Origin: Nissolia schottii
Taxonomy: Eukaryota > Streptophyta > Magnoliopsida > Fabales > Fabaceae
Direction: 5' to 3'
Length of the DNA: 64,000 nt
Assembly: GCA_003254905.1 (NCBI GenBank)
Contig: QANU01085883.1
Location: 152,375 to 216,374, forward strand
This document shows, in pieces, positions 23,220 to 33,780 of this stretch; position 1 is the first letter of the stretch; the number at the start of each line of letters is the position of its first letter. A program made the translations under genes and the position numbers. A model generated the notes under the pieces. That model was not told the origin of the DNA, made no database searches, and worked only from the letters and a program-made list of their open reading frames with translations.

Positions 23220-23879
23220 GCGGCTGGAAGATAGCTAGATATTTTACATTTTGCCAAGGACGTACTGAGTAGTGTTCCAGTAGTCCTTGTATTTTGATAT
23301 GCTGTATTACGACTTGTGTATTCAGTACTTCAGTTTATGTACATGTGATGTATATGTATCTTACCTATTAGGTATACACAGCTTTGTGACTTATGTGATG
23401 GACCACTTATGTATATATTGCAGATGTTATTATCTTACCGTTATACGCTTTGTTATATGCATCTGTTCCCACGCATGGCTCTATTTGAGTAATTATATAA
23501 TGTGAAATGAAAAATTCAAATGGGTCCCTATTTTCTTAAACAACTATTTTCTAAAAGATAACTATGGACTAAGGTATTCCGATCAGATAAAACCTAGTGA
23601 GCATTGTTTACTGCGTACGAGTAAACAGTTAGCTAGGGTGTTTCAGTTCTGCTATACATTTGCCAACTAGTTTGGCGTTTCCATTTTATATTCGCCACTG
23701 ATCCTGGCGAATCTGATAGAAACCGCCACTAAATCTGGCGGATCTTCCACTATAAATTCATCCCCTCACCCCCATTTTGCAGCACTTCTCTCATTTTCTA
23801 AAATTTCACTTCTCTCTCTAAAAAATTTCTCTCTTTAGAATTCCAGAGCTCCCGGCCGCTCCCGAAATGAAATCAAAAT

Positions 23880-24061
23880 GAAGAATATGAAAATTTTGGT
23901 ACTCACATGTGTGGTTATCAAACTCTCAAGTTAACTCTTGAACTTTTACAAGTTTACAAGTTTTGGTCTCAAAATTGAGTTAACTCGTTGAGAAACTTGG
24001 ACCTAGGTAAACTCAGATAAACTCGTGTAAACTCGGATAAACTCAAGATAAACTTATGAGT
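23880..24061. repeat. GAGTTAACTC/AAACTCG-type repeat at the composite's target site
   Basis: Short words such as GTTAACTC, AAACTCG and GAGTTTAC recur in both orientations, like 1-180. It ends with TATGAGT, where the inverted-LTR composite begins; the right flank of that composite resumes TGAGTTGACT, in keeping with an original TGAGTTRACT word. Confidence 0.5.
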
Positions 24062-24532
24062 TGTTCCAAAGTATGCACCTCGGTACAAGCTCTGGACCCT
24101 GAGGCTCTGGACTGGGACGAAGATTCTGGCTCTGGCACGATCAATCTCTGGACTCGCAGTTGCAGTGGGTACCTGCAATCACTCCGACGCTCAAGTAAGC
24201 AAGGGTGCAAGGAGTATAGTAAGTGATTATTGGATGATCTTCGTACCTGGGGTGCTAGCTATTATATAACTGAGGCGGATGAGGAGGTTCCGCGTATCAC
24301 GGCGGTGGGGGATATCTCGACCCCGCGTTATACGCTCTGCCCGCGGATCCCGGAGTGGTTTATCTTATCTTGGATAGATAAGATAACTGGGATCTCGGGG
24401 GCAGCTTATCTTGAACGGTTAAGAGAGTGGTGATCTCGGGGCGACCTATCCCGAGTGGTTGGGTCGGGTCCACGTATATGGGCCTGGGTGAGTGGGTCGC
24501 TTGGATGGACCTTTATGGCCCAGTCCGTAACA
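24062..24532 (-). mobile_element. Left terminal LTR of the composite
   Basis: On the minus strand it begins TGTTACGGACTGGGCC and ends CTTTGGAACA (471 bp). It is preceded on that strand by a polypurine tract GAGCTGGGGGCTCC (24533-24546), so it is a genuine 3' LTR of a minus-strand element. TATA-like TTATATAATAGC lies near 24253. By eye it is about 95% identical to 34202-34670. Confidence 0.85.
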
Positions 24533-25480
24533 GGAGCCCCCAGCTCAGAGCGCGGAGCAGAGCGATGGGGTCCGAGTTCAAGGTCTCAACTCTTGGCTGG
24601 GGCTTCCGTGCGTAGCTTCTCGTAATTTTCGCGGATATAATGGGTAGCTGGGACGCGTGTCCCGATCTGCTTCTCTTTCTGCGGGTGTGACGTTTGGAGA
24701 TCCTTGATGGGACGTGCTTCCCATCGCGGGAGATTTGGATGCCATTAATTGCGGACATGTGGCGTGGATGCGGCCGATGGGTACTCGAGGTATGGGCCAA
24801 ATGATGGCCTTGGAGGGAAAACGCTTCGGTTTTCGCGCCCCATTAATGCCCCGGTACAGTTCTGCTTTTTGAATTCTGCCGCTTCGAAACTGTGGCGCGT
24901 GCGAGGGCATTCCAAGCGTTTCGGAGACTATTTTATAAACCCCTCTTTTACATCATTCTCATTTCTTCTGCTGCTCTGATTCTTTTAAGCTCTGTCTTTG
25001 CTTATTCGAAGGCGACTTTTCTTCCGAAGCTCAGGAGCTTTTGGCTTTCTTTGCCGTGTAGAGGAGCATCTTTCCTTCCTCTTCTTCTTTAATTCTATAA
25101 GTGCTTCTGGTCTCTCTCTGCTTCTGGTTTGCTATTTTGCATATGTTTCTGTTTTTGCTGTCGTTGTTGGGTTGTTCTCCTTAGGTTCTGTAGGTCGAAT
25201 TTGTTGCTTGCCTCCATTAGAGTTGGGTATTTCCCCTGTGGGTTGTTGCTGTTGGGCTATCGTTATAGGGATTTGGTTTACATTTGGCAAGTTGTTCATG
25301 GGGGTTTTGTTCTCTGTTTTTTTTTTTGGGGACTTGTAATGAGTGCCTGATGAATATGATGGAGTAGTATTTTGTAGTGTTTGTGCGTGATCTTGTGTTT
25401 TTTTTTGCAATTGCTTTGGATATGTCGTTCTTCCGCGGTGATGTATGTACGTGGTGAATAGACGCCGATTTGTTCTGTGG
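24533..25480 (+). promoter_or_regulatory. Antisense promoter and leader region of a Tat-like element (ORF lost)
   Basis: The layout copies that of 28483-29144: polypurine tract complement, about 400 bp, a TATA box (TTTTATAAAC at 24931), then a pyrimidine-rich leader. In the sister region the leader feeds the antisense ORF; here no such ORF follows, and the sequence runs into the tandem repeat at 25480. Confidence 0.45.
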
Positions 25481-25484
25481 TGGG

Positions 25485-26435
25485 CTTGTATATTCGATGG
25501 TTAGGACCATAGTTAGCTGTGATGTGCTCCGCGACAAGTTTGTATGCTCCATGGTTAAGACCATGGTTAGGCGCGGTAGACTTATCTCTTCAATGGTTAA
25601 AACCATGATTGGACGCGAATTTTTTCCCCGACGCGTTTGTATGAATTCAATGGTTAAGACCATGGTTAAGCGTGAATTTGTTCCGCGGTGAATTTTCACT
25701 AGTTAAGACCAGGGTTAACCAGGGTTAGGCGCAAATTTGTTCCGCTGTGTGCTTCAATGGTTAAGACCATGGTTAAGCGTGAATATGTTCCGCGGTGCCG
25801 TGTAATGGTTAAGACCATGGTTAGATGCGAATTTGTTCCGCTGTGTGCTTCAATGGTTAAGACCATGTTTAAGCGTGAATATGTTCCGCAGTGCCGTTTA
25901 ATGGTTAAGACCATGGTTAGGCGCGAATTTTCTCCGCGGTAAGTTTGGCGCGATTTTGTTCCATTGTGTGCTTCAATGGTTAAGACCATGGTTAAGCGTG
26001 AATATATTCCGCGGTGCCTTTTAATGGTTAAGACCATGGTTAGGCACGAATTTGTTCCGTTGTGCGTTTCAATGGTTAAGACCATGGTTACGCGTGAATT
26101 TGTTTACGCGGTGTATTTCACTGGTTAAGACCAGGGTTAAGCGTGAATTTTCTCCGCGGTACGTTTGGCGCAATTTTGTTCCGTTGTGTGCTTCAATGGT
26201 TAAGACCATGGTTAAGAGTGACTATGTTCCGCGGTGCCTTTTAATGGTTAAGACCATGGTTAGGCGCGAATTTGTTCTGCTGTACGTTTCAATGGTTAAG
26301 ACCATGGTTACGTGGGAATTTGTTTACGCGGTGTATTTCACTGGTTAAGACCAGGGTTAAGCGTGAATTTTCTCCGCGGTACGTTTGGCGCGATTTTGTT
26401 CCGTTGTGTGCTTCACTGGTTAAGACCATGCTTAG
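25485..26435. repeat. Tandem repeat, 18 units around AATGGTTAAGACCATGG, with a 220-bp higher-order period
   Basis: Eighteen copies of the core ATGGTTAAGACCATGG, about 45-55 bp apart, each followed by a tail like GCGCGAATTTGTTCCGCGG. From 25931 the block TCTCCGCGGT recurs every 220 bp (25931, 26151, 26371), a higher-order repeat. It sits between the pol end and the 3' LTR, the place where Tat/Ogre-type elements are known to hold variable tandem repeats. Long apparent ORFs here (MVLTIE repeats) come from the unit length. Confidence 0.9.
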
Positions 26436-26455
26436 GAATGCTGCAAATGAACTTT

Positions 26456-27985
26456 TTATTTGATAAGGGCCACATGGCCTGTTGGTACAGGAATATTCGC
26501 AGAAGAATTCAAATGTAAAATGCGCGGAGGTGCTTTTTCCGCGGGGGAGGACATGAACTTGTTGAGTGAGGCTATCCGCCCGATCAGGCCTTGGACTTGT
26601 TCACGTATCGCCCCAGCCGGCCTCCGCGTACCCAGCTCTTCACCTCGTCCTTGAGATCCACACATTCTTCCGTTGCGTGGCCGTTCCCGTCATGGTACGC
26701 GCAGTATAAGTTGGTGTCTGCACCTGCACGGGTCCTCAAGGGCTTCGGTTTTGTGAAGTCCTGCCTTTGCTACAGCTTTCTGTACAGCTGCGTTAGGGAT
26801 ACGTTCAGCGGGGCGTAATTGGTGTAACGCCCTTCTTTGGGTATCCGCGGTATGTCGCTCTGTGGTCTGTCTCCGCGGATAGGCTGGTGGAACTTTATGC
26901 TCGGGTCTCTGGCTGCTACTGGGTCATCTCGGGGCAGGTTGCTTTTGATGGCCTGTATTCCCTCTTCTTGGTAGAGGTACTCCTCGGCTCGTTCCTGTAT
27001 TTCAATAAGGTTGCGCGGAGGGCGTTTGGAGAGGTTCTTGGCGAAGGGACTGCCCTTCTTGAGGCCGTTTGTTAGGCCCATCAGCACTGTCTGCGGTTGC
27101 AGGTCTTCTACCTGTGCGCATTCCTCGTAGAAGCGGTCGAGCTACTGGCGGAGGGACTCATCCCCTCTCTGGATTATGCCCAGTAGGCTCACTGCCGTTT
27201 TGGGCTTGGTTCTTCTAGTGGTGAAATTCGCGAGGAAACGCTCTGCGAGGTCGTCGAAGCACTGGATGCACTTCGGTGGTAGGGTGTTGAACCACATCAA
27301 GGCGCCTTTCTTGAGGGTTACAGGAAATGATATACACTAGATGACGTCAGAGACCCCGTCCAGGACCATCCGATGTCTGAAGGCATCAAGGTGGTGCTGG
27401 GGGTCCCTGGTACTATCGTATGCTTCCATGTCTGTTGGAGGTCGGAACCTTTGGGGGGATGGCTGCGAGGATGTCTTCAGCGAAAGGATGGTTATCCCTT
27501 CCTCGGATTCTTCTCGGAACAGAGCGGATTCTTTCCGTGGTATGGAAAGCTTCCGCGGACAGCTCGCGGTATACAGATTCAGCTTCTCTTTCCTGGTGGG
27601 CTTGGCTGGGGCCCTCGTTGCGGTTAAAACCATCAAAGGGGCGTCCTTGCTCGGCGTCCTTCTTCGCTTTTTCTTCAGCTTCGCGGAGCTCTTTTTGTCT
27701 CCGTTCCTCTCCATTCGGGCGAGTTGGCTCAGTGCCGCCTCTAGGCGGGTGATCTTTTCCGCTTGGGTCCGGACCACGTCAGCCAGAGTCAGTGGGGGAG
27801 GTAGGTCTTCCCCCGCAGGCTGTTGCTATGGTTGGCTCCTCGGAGGTGACAACATGGGAGGAATGGGGGGTGTGGTCAGTGCTGGGGACACCTGTGACGC
27901 CAGTGGTGCTTGGGATGGTGCCACCGGGGAGTCGACGGGTGCTGATCCCCTGGAGTTCACCACTCTGTTGGAGGCATGTTGTTGG
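26456..27985 (-). pseudogene. Tat-like Ty3/gypsy gag with internal deletion fused to RT end
   Basis: Minus strand from the primer-binding site: a Pro-rich N-terminus, VRTQAEKITRLEAALSQLA (coiled coil), a basic stretch KLKKKRRR, then the gag domain (FRPPTDMEAYDSTRDPQHHL; CISFPVTLKKGALMWFNTLP; CIQCFDDLAERFLANF; LLGIIQRGDESLRQ). At 26640 the gag-like EELGTRRPAGAIREQ runs directly into VQGLIGRIASLNKFMSSPAEK, which is the end of the RT/RNase H connection region. The protease and most of RT are therefore missing. Stops interrupt the frame at about 27336, 27145 and 26770. Gag would coat element RNA in virus-like particles; this copy could not. Confidence 0.85.
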
Positions 27986-28040
27986 CGATGATGGTGATGA
28001 TGAGCTCAGGTTTCAGAGAGAAGGTGGGGATGCCGAAAAG

Positions 28041-28058
28041 TCCCCACAGACGGCGCCA
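28041..28058 (-). promoter_or_regulatory. Primer-binding site of the gag-bearing element
   Basis: On the minus strand TGGCGCCGTCTGTGGGGA follows the inner LTR end (…GGTACACA) after two bases. TGGCGCC-type sites are typical of plant Ty3/gypsy tRNA primers. It fixes the inner LTR as a 5' LTR for the gag remnant to its left. Confidence 0.85.
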
Positions 28059-28060
28059 AA

Positions 28061-28482
28061 TGTGTACCTGAGGGGTACTTTTGGGTTTCGGAGCTCCACG
28101 GATGAGGTCTGGAAATGCTATGTGGTCTGGGCTGGCGGGGTACCTGCAAGGACTCCGATGCCAAAGTCAGTCGGGGTTGGAGATGAGGGTATGAGAAAAT
28201 AAGATTTGGGGTCCCCGTACCTGAGTGCTTGATTTCCTTTATGTACCTGTCAGGCGTCGATGATAGGCTTCAATACACACCTCACTGTTCGCGGACAGAG
28301 TGCTTCGGTTACTCCGAGAATGCTGGTGTGATGGGAGATGATCGCGCTGCGGAAATGCGTGGCACGCGGATCGAATATGTCTTCCAAGGGATGGGCTTCC
28401 GGTTCCAGGATGGTTCTCATGAGTCGGGCCGGTCGGGTGATTCGCTTCCGCGGAATGGGCCGTATAGGCCCAGTCCATAACA
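28061..28482 (-). mobile_element. Inner LTR of the composite (diverged subfamily)
   Basis: On the minus strand it begins TGTTATGGACTGGGCC and ends CAGGTACACA (422 bp). It is preceded by a polypurine tract GAGTTGGGGGGCTCC and followed by a primer-binding site, so it is complete on both sides. Start and the GGTACCTGCA block match the terminal LTRs, but most of the sequence differs: a different subfamily. It serves as 3' LTR for the integrase-bearing part and as 5' LTR for the gag-bearing part. Confidence 0.85.
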
Positions 28483-28745
28483 GGAGCCCCCCAACTCGGG
28501 GCGCGAGGCAACTGGGGCCCGAGTTAGCCGTGTCTTGCGCGGATGGGGTGACAGTTAGGCTCGTACCCTTTTTGGAGATCATGGGATTTGACAGGCGATG
28601 TGTGACTTCCTAACTCGTTTGATGGGTGCCACGTGTCCCGCTTTTTGGGCGTTTTGGCTTCCCGAGATATGAGTGGCAGAGTTGTAATGATGATGAGAAT
28701 TTATTATTTGGGTGGGAAACGTTTCGTTTCCCCTTCCTTTCTCGC

Positions 28746-28751
28746 TTATAA
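28746..28751 (+). promoter_or_regulatory. TATA box for the antisense ORF
   Basis: TATAAT in CTCGCTTATAATCGAC, about 260 bp beyond the polypurine tract and about 400 bp upstream of the ATG of the antisense ORF, with a spliced leader in between. Confidence 0.4.
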
Positions 28752-29144
28752 TCGACTGGTGGCCCTTGCTTTTTGAAGTTTCTTTGCTGCGATTTTAGAA
28801 GTTTTTCTTCTCAGAAGGTTTCCTGAGTTGTGGGTGTTTGTTTCTAGGGAAAGCTGTTTCTTCGCTGGTGCCTTTTCGTTTGCTGAACTAACTCTGGTGA
28901 GTTTTCCTTCATTCTTTTGCTTTTGGCTCCGAATGTATCACTGTATCTTTGCCTTGCCCCCTCTCGTTTTTCATCATTGCATAAATTTCTGGTTTCTTCT
29001 TTGCTGGCATTTGGGTTTCTTCTGCTTGTGGGTTATCTTTTTTTTTTTTTTTGATTTGGGGGTAGGGTGGATAAATGGGCGCTTTACTGTGTTGGGGAGT
29101 ATGTTGATAGGAACTTGTCCCCTTTTATCTTTTCAGTCGTTGTA

Positions 29145-30987
29145 ATGGGGAAATTTAAAAAGGATTTCCAGGGATTAAGGCGACCACGTCCCCTTCGGGG
29201 AAGGCACGAGGAGATATCGTACGGATGGATTGAACCTGAAGCTTTCTCCATCCCTTCAATTATCCACGGTAGTCATGTTGAGCGGATGGGTGAAATTCCA
29301 ACGCTGACGGAGGATGGTTTCGAAGATTATGAGTATAGGATAGAAGAGGCCTCCGCGGACGAAAGGGTGTGTATGGCGCGGCACTAGAATACTCCGCATT
29401 TTCTGTGGCTGTACGAGGATTTTTTCACTCTCCTGGGGGTTAGATTGCCTTTTTCCCCCTTTGAGAGAGAGGTGATGGAGTTGTGCGCCTTCAGTCCAAT
29501 GTAACTCCATCCAAATGGGTGGGCCCTGATCCGCGGGTTCCAAATTGCCTGCGAGCGGTTTGGCCTTAAAGCTTTTCCAAACACTTTCTTGAGTTTGTAT
29601 ACTTTGATCAACCCGAAGGGTTCCGCGATTCCGGGGACAAAGTTTAGGTACCGTAGCTGGCACACGTTTAAGAGTGTTCCTGGTACACAGGTCTTCTCAC
29701 GGTGGGAGGATTCTTATCAGGAGTTTAAATGGAAGTACTTCAAGGTTTTTGCTGCCCCTGGGTATAGAGCTTTTTGGGATGGAGATCAAGACACCGTGGA
29801 GGTGTTGTCCTGCTACTGGAATAGGAATATCCAATACCATCGCCCCCAGCCTATCAGAGGGAGAGTCGGCTGAAAGGGGTTTTTTCTTGATGTTGACTAA
29901 GGACGGGCCTTTCAAGGTTAAGGAGGTAGTTGAGAGTCTGAAGGCAGAGTCGTATTTAGGTAGTTGTTCCTTTGTATTGGTCTTTACTTTGTCATTTTGA
30001 TTTACTGGTTTCTGTCTGCGGGCTTGATTTTAATGCTGTCTTGTTTGGGTTGCAGATTCACGGCTTCATGACGTGATGCGTAAATTTGATAAGCTGAAGG
30101 AGTTCCACCGGTCTTTGGCTGAGTCTGCTCGCGAGGAGATGCGCGGAATGGCTGGAGGGAGTGGTGTGCGTCTTGAAAGTAGCGGAGTGCCCGCGGAAGG
30201 TGGAAAGCTGGGTCGTTCTAATTCGATGGTGTCGATCCACTCTTCGACGAGGAGATCCAAAGAGCGATCGCCTCCTCGGAAGAAAGTGAAGGCTGCTGCT
30301 CTTGCCACTTACTCTGGGGAACGGTGTGTTCCTGACGGTCGTGCCAGTAACGCGGCGTGGCCGAGGGATGTTGATTTCTTTGAGGAGTTCAAGAGTTGCC
30401 TCCTCCGTGGTGATAGGCGAAAGGAATTGGAGAGGGTGTCCTCTGGGGCTGCCCTTGGGCAGAGTTTGCGCCATATGGGCAAGGCTGTCGGACTGATGAC
30501 TTATGCTCTGGACGTAGGCATAGAGTCTGATGAGGTGGAGGTTTGAAAAGAAGAAATCTCTCTGTTGAAGGAGGACGTTGAACGTGCTTCCGCAGAGAAT
30601 AAGAAATTGGCGACTCAGCTTGCAGCTTCAGAGGAGAGGGCAGCTAGGCTGACGGCAGAGGTTGAGCAAGTTGGATGCGAAAATGAGCGGAAGGATGGCT
30701 TGTTAAGGGAGAAGGAGATGCTGGTGGAGGAGAAGTCGAAGGAGTTGGAACGTATGAAGGATTTGCTGATGTTGACGCAAGCTGAATGCGAGGCTCAGAA
30801 GGCGGAGAGTGCTAAGTGTGAGAGCAAGCATCTTCGTCTTGTGGAGGTTTCAAAAGGCTTGGTTGAGTCTACTTTTGAGGCGGTCATGGGCCAAGTCAAG
30901 TATCTGGTGCCTGACGTGGACTTCAGTGTCGTGGCTGCGGACCAGTATTATGATGAGGAGGACGGTGTTATTAAAAAACTGGCATGA
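29145..30987 (+). pseudogene. Antisense ORF of a Tat-like retrotransposon (putative gypsy-type transposon domain), decayed
   Basis: Runs opposite to gag and integrase. A leader intron (GTGAGTTTTCC at 28899 to TTTTCAG at 29136) precedes ATG GGG AAA (29145). Exon 2 contains TPHFLWLYEDFFTLLGVRLPFSPFEREVMELC, LHPNGWALIRGFQIACERFG and a Trp-rich segment (YRSWHTF, FKWKYFKVFA), like the PF04195 'putative gypsy type transposon' family. Intron 29961-30054 joins SYL to DSRLHDVMRKFD. Exon 3 holds a basic region (SKERSPPRKKVK), then a coiled coil (30565-30830) and a C-terminus FSVVAADQYYDEEDGVIKKLA. In-frame stops at 29385, 29502 and 30544 and one frameshift near 29875 inactivate it. Role in the element is unknown. 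Confidence 0.75.
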
Positions 30988-31119
30988 GCTTCAGTTTTTT
31001 TTTTTTTGTAAAAGCTATTTGTAGACTTATGTGGTTATGGAATGTGATACATTTGGGTTTTACCGGGTTACTGTCCTCGGTTTTATTTTTATTTGGCCTG
31101 GTTTGGTTGGTTGTTATCG

Positions 31120-31295
31120 TACGGAGTATGGTTCCGCGGTTATGACCGGGATTTTTTATAATGTCCTCGTTTATGACCGGGATTGTTTCTAATGTCCGCG
31201 GTGATGACTGGGATCGTTTATGTCCACGGTTATGACCGGGATTGTTTACAATATGTCTGCGGTTATGACCGAGATTATTTTTTGAATGATGTGTC
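31120..31295. repeat. Short tandem repeat in the element's 3' region
   Basis: Five imperfect copies of a unit around GGTTATGACCGGGATTGTTT, about 32-36 bp each, between the antisense ORF and the integrase end. This is the counterpart of the larger array at 25485-26435. Confidence 0.8.
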
Positions 31296-31404
31296 TCCGT
31301 GGTTTCGATTATCCCATGGTTGACTTTTGTTGTTTGAATGTATACGGAAGAATTTATTGAAGGTTTTTTCATCCAAAGTACAATGTTAAATAACACATTT
31401 AAAG

Positions 31405-32232
31405 ATAAAAGATTCGAAGGTTAGCTGCATTCCAGGTTCGCGGTATGTCTTTTCCATCGAGGGATGAGAGTTTGTAAGCTCCCCGTCCGAGGACTTCGTT
31501 CACCAAATAAGGACCTTCCTAGTTGGGACGTAATTACCCTGGACCCGCTTGTCTATTGCCTATGTTTGCTCTACGCAGCACCATGTCCCCTGTGCGAAAG
31601 CTCTGCGGGACAACCTTTTTGTTATACCTTTGGGCAACACGCCTCTTGGCGGCTTCTTCTTTGATCCGCGGTTCTTCTCTGTGTTCTTCGATCAGGTCGA
31701 TGTCTTCTTTTTGATGCTGATTGTTACTGTCCGCGGAGAATAGGTGCACTCTGGGACTCATTTCTCCGATTTCTACTGGTATCATGGCTTCGCTTCCGTA
31801 TGCCAACTTGAATGGGGAATGAGCTGTTGTTGTGTGTGGGGTAGTTCTGTAAGCCCACAGGACGCTTCCTAGTTCGTCAGCCCATAAGCCTTTTGCTTCA
31901 TCAAGTCTTTTCTTTAAACCTTTCAGGATGACCTTGTTGGCCGCTTCTGCTTGCCCGTTGGTTTGCGGATGCTCCACGGAGGAGAAACGGTGCTTGATTC
32001 TGAAACCTTGCAAGAACGTTGTAAATCCCTTGTCGGTGAACTGTGTGCCGTTATCAGAAACAATCGTCTCAGGAATGCCGAATCTCGTGAGGATGCAATT
32101 CTTCGACGCTCACAACGTTTTCGTGACCAAATATCGTTCAACACGGTACGATATTTTTTCCCATTCATCTTTTTCTCCTTGTTCTTCTAGTTTCAATCTG
32201 TTCCGCGAAGCTATGTTTTTCGGATTCAGTGG
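31405..32232 (-). pseudogene. Ty3/gypsy integrase, C-terminal half (truncated)
   Basis: Minus strand: GIPETIVSDNGTQFT (second catalytic Asp), then FRIKHRFSSVEHPQTNGQAEAANK (catalytic Glu), ELGSVLWAYRTTPHTTTAHSP, FKLAYGSEAMIPVEIG, then GDMVLRRAN and, after two stops, EGPYLVNEVLGRGAYKL and IPRTWNAANLRIFYL. These match the core end and C-terminal domain of Tat-lineage integrases. The upstream core, RNase H and RT are absent: at about 32235 the sequence changes to the PPR gene. A frameshift lies near 32020-32050. Confidence 0.88.
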
Positions 32233-32336
32233 GCATTGATAGCACTATGAGCTTCTCGAAGCTTCCAGTGCAGAGAAACTCCGTTCTAGAATTAGGTGTT
32301 TCCAAGTTGTTGATATAATGGGTTCGAGTTCAAACC

Positions 32337-33780
32337 ATGAATTCAATTACCCTTTTAAGTCCAAGGATGGTCCAAAAAATTTCACCTTCCTTGATTATCT
32401 CGCGGAAATTATGTGACCATACGTTTCATGGCGATGATGGGTTTGAATGCGTTGAGGAGCCTTTGAAGAAAATAGTTTTAGAGTATGATTCATCTGTGGA
32501 TGAAAAGCTCCATTTCAATGAGGATTGGAGCTCTATCCAAAAGCATTTTTCACTTAGAAGAGGGTTCTTAGAAACTGTCAAGGTAGATGCCAAGGAGGCC
32601 CTTGAGGTTCTTCACCCGGATGGTCCTGGTATTGATGCTAGGCTGGTTTTAGATGAGTTGAACATAAAGCCATTGGGGATTCTTGTAAGAGAGGTTCTCA
32701 TTGGAATCTTGAGGAGCATAAATTGTGAGAATAAGACCAGGTGTGCCAAGTTGGCATACAAGTTTTTTGTGTGGTGTAGTCAGCAGGAGGCTTATCGGCA
32801 TACCGCAAACGCCTATCACTTGATTATGAACATATATGCTGAGTGCGAGGAAGTTAAGGCATTGTGGAGGTTGGTCGATGAGATGATTGAGAAAGGGTTT
32901 CTTGCTATAGCTCGTACTTTCCACATTTTGATTCGAACTTGTGGTGAGGCAGGCCTGGCTAAAAATTGGTGGAGAGGTTCATAAAATCAAAGACGTTTAA
33001 CTACAGGCCTTTTAAGCACTCCTACAATGCTATCCTGCACGGCCTTCTTGTTTTAAAGCAGTACAAGTTGATTGAGTGGGTTTATCAACAAATGTTGCTT
33101 GAGGGTTTTGCTTCAGATGTTTTAACTTATAATATTGTCATGTATGCCAAGTACAGACTTGGGAAGTTGGATCAGTTCCACATACTGCTCGATGAGATGG
33201 GTAGGAATGGATTTTCTCCAGATTTTCACACCTACAACATTCTTCTTTATGTTCTTGGTAAAGGAGATAAACCACTTGTAGCTCTTAATCTTTTAAATCT
33301 CATGAGAGAATCAGGCATAGAACCAACTGTACTTCATTTCACCACATTGATAGATGGACTCAGCAGAGCTGGGAGTCTGGATGCTTGCAAATATTTTTTC
33401 GATGAAATGATAAAGAATGGGTGCATGCCTGACGTAGTGGCTTACACTGTAATGATCACAGGATATGTAGTGGCTGTGAGCTTGAGAAAGCAGAGGAAAT
33501 GTTTCATGAGATGATTTCTAGAGAACAAGTCTCAAATGTGTTTACATACAATTCCATGATTCGGGGATTATGTATGGCAAGAAAGTTTGATGAAGCATGT
33601 TCAATGCTCAAGGAAATGGAGACCAAAGGTTGTAGTCCAAATTTTGTTGTCTATAATATGTTAGTGACTAGTGCGCAAAATGCTGGAAAGACAGCTAATG
33701 CTCATGAAGTGATAAGGCAGATGATGGAGAAGGGGAAGTATGCCCACTTACTTTCAAGGTTCAAAGGGTATAAGAAATAG
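32337..33780 (+). pseudogene. P-class PPR gene, nearly full length, two frameshifts
   Basis: PPR proteins bind organellar RNA. The plus strand gives about 480 residues: an N-terminal region with a possible organelle presequence, then repeats such as TANAYHLIMNIYAECEE, DVLTYNIVMYAKYRLGKLDQ, DFHTYNILLYVLGKGDKP, TVLHFTTLIDGLSRAGSLD, DVVAYTVMITGYVVA and NVFTYNSMIRGLCMARKFDEA. It resembles the intronless Arabidopsis At1g55630/At3g60050 type (from memory). One base is missing near 32955 (GLAK/LVERF join) and one near 33475 (GYVVA/ELEKAEE join); otherwise the frame is open to TAG. It lies between a truncated integrase and an inverted LTR, so it appears to be a host copy trapped in the composite. Both lesions are single-base, implying fairly recent loss of function. 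Confidence 0.85.

Larger units (their letters stand above)
20659..23645 (+). mobile_element. Solo LTR, 3-kb family, full length (2,987 bp)
   Basis: Starts TGTAACAACCCGACTTTTTTC and ends GCTAGGGTGTTTCA, flanked by a perfect 5-bp duplication GTTCT (20654-20658 and 23646-23650). Internal landmarks shared with the family: the U3 block CGGAATATTTTTAGGACGTC (20975), the AAGTGGGTAACTCTAG block (21426), six GCTGAGCG dyads (21675-21880), a GCTGAAA/GGCTATATGCC minisatellite (22150-22290), a GC-rich block (22330-22570), the micro-ORF (23151) and the conserved end. No gag-pol sequence is adjacent, so it is a recombination-derived solo LTR. Confidence 0.93.
20520..23800. repeat. Cluster of short TTCGCCA/TGGCGAA hairpins, split by a solo LTR
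   Basis: On both sides of the solo LTR (20659-23645) there are small dyads: GATTCGCCATTGAGCTAGGCGAATT; TTTGCCAACTAGTTTGGCG (23660); ATTCGCCACTGATCCTGGCGAAT (23694); CCGCCACTAAATCTGGCGG (23730). Each would form a 7-8 bp stem with a 5-8 nt loop. They are followed by CTATAAATTC (23751) and a CT-rich leader, so the host looks like the promoter part of another LTR. A single similar dyad is at 58230. Confidence 0.6.

Noticed and set aside
25699-26085. Minus-strand ORF with MVLTIE repeats, as a possible repeat protein
   Set aside because: It covers a DNA tandem repeat whose unit happens to avoid stops; frames on the other strand are also open.
32310-32335. tRNA T-loop-like GGTTCGAGTTCAAACC
   Set aside because: No cloverleaf arms could be paired around it.
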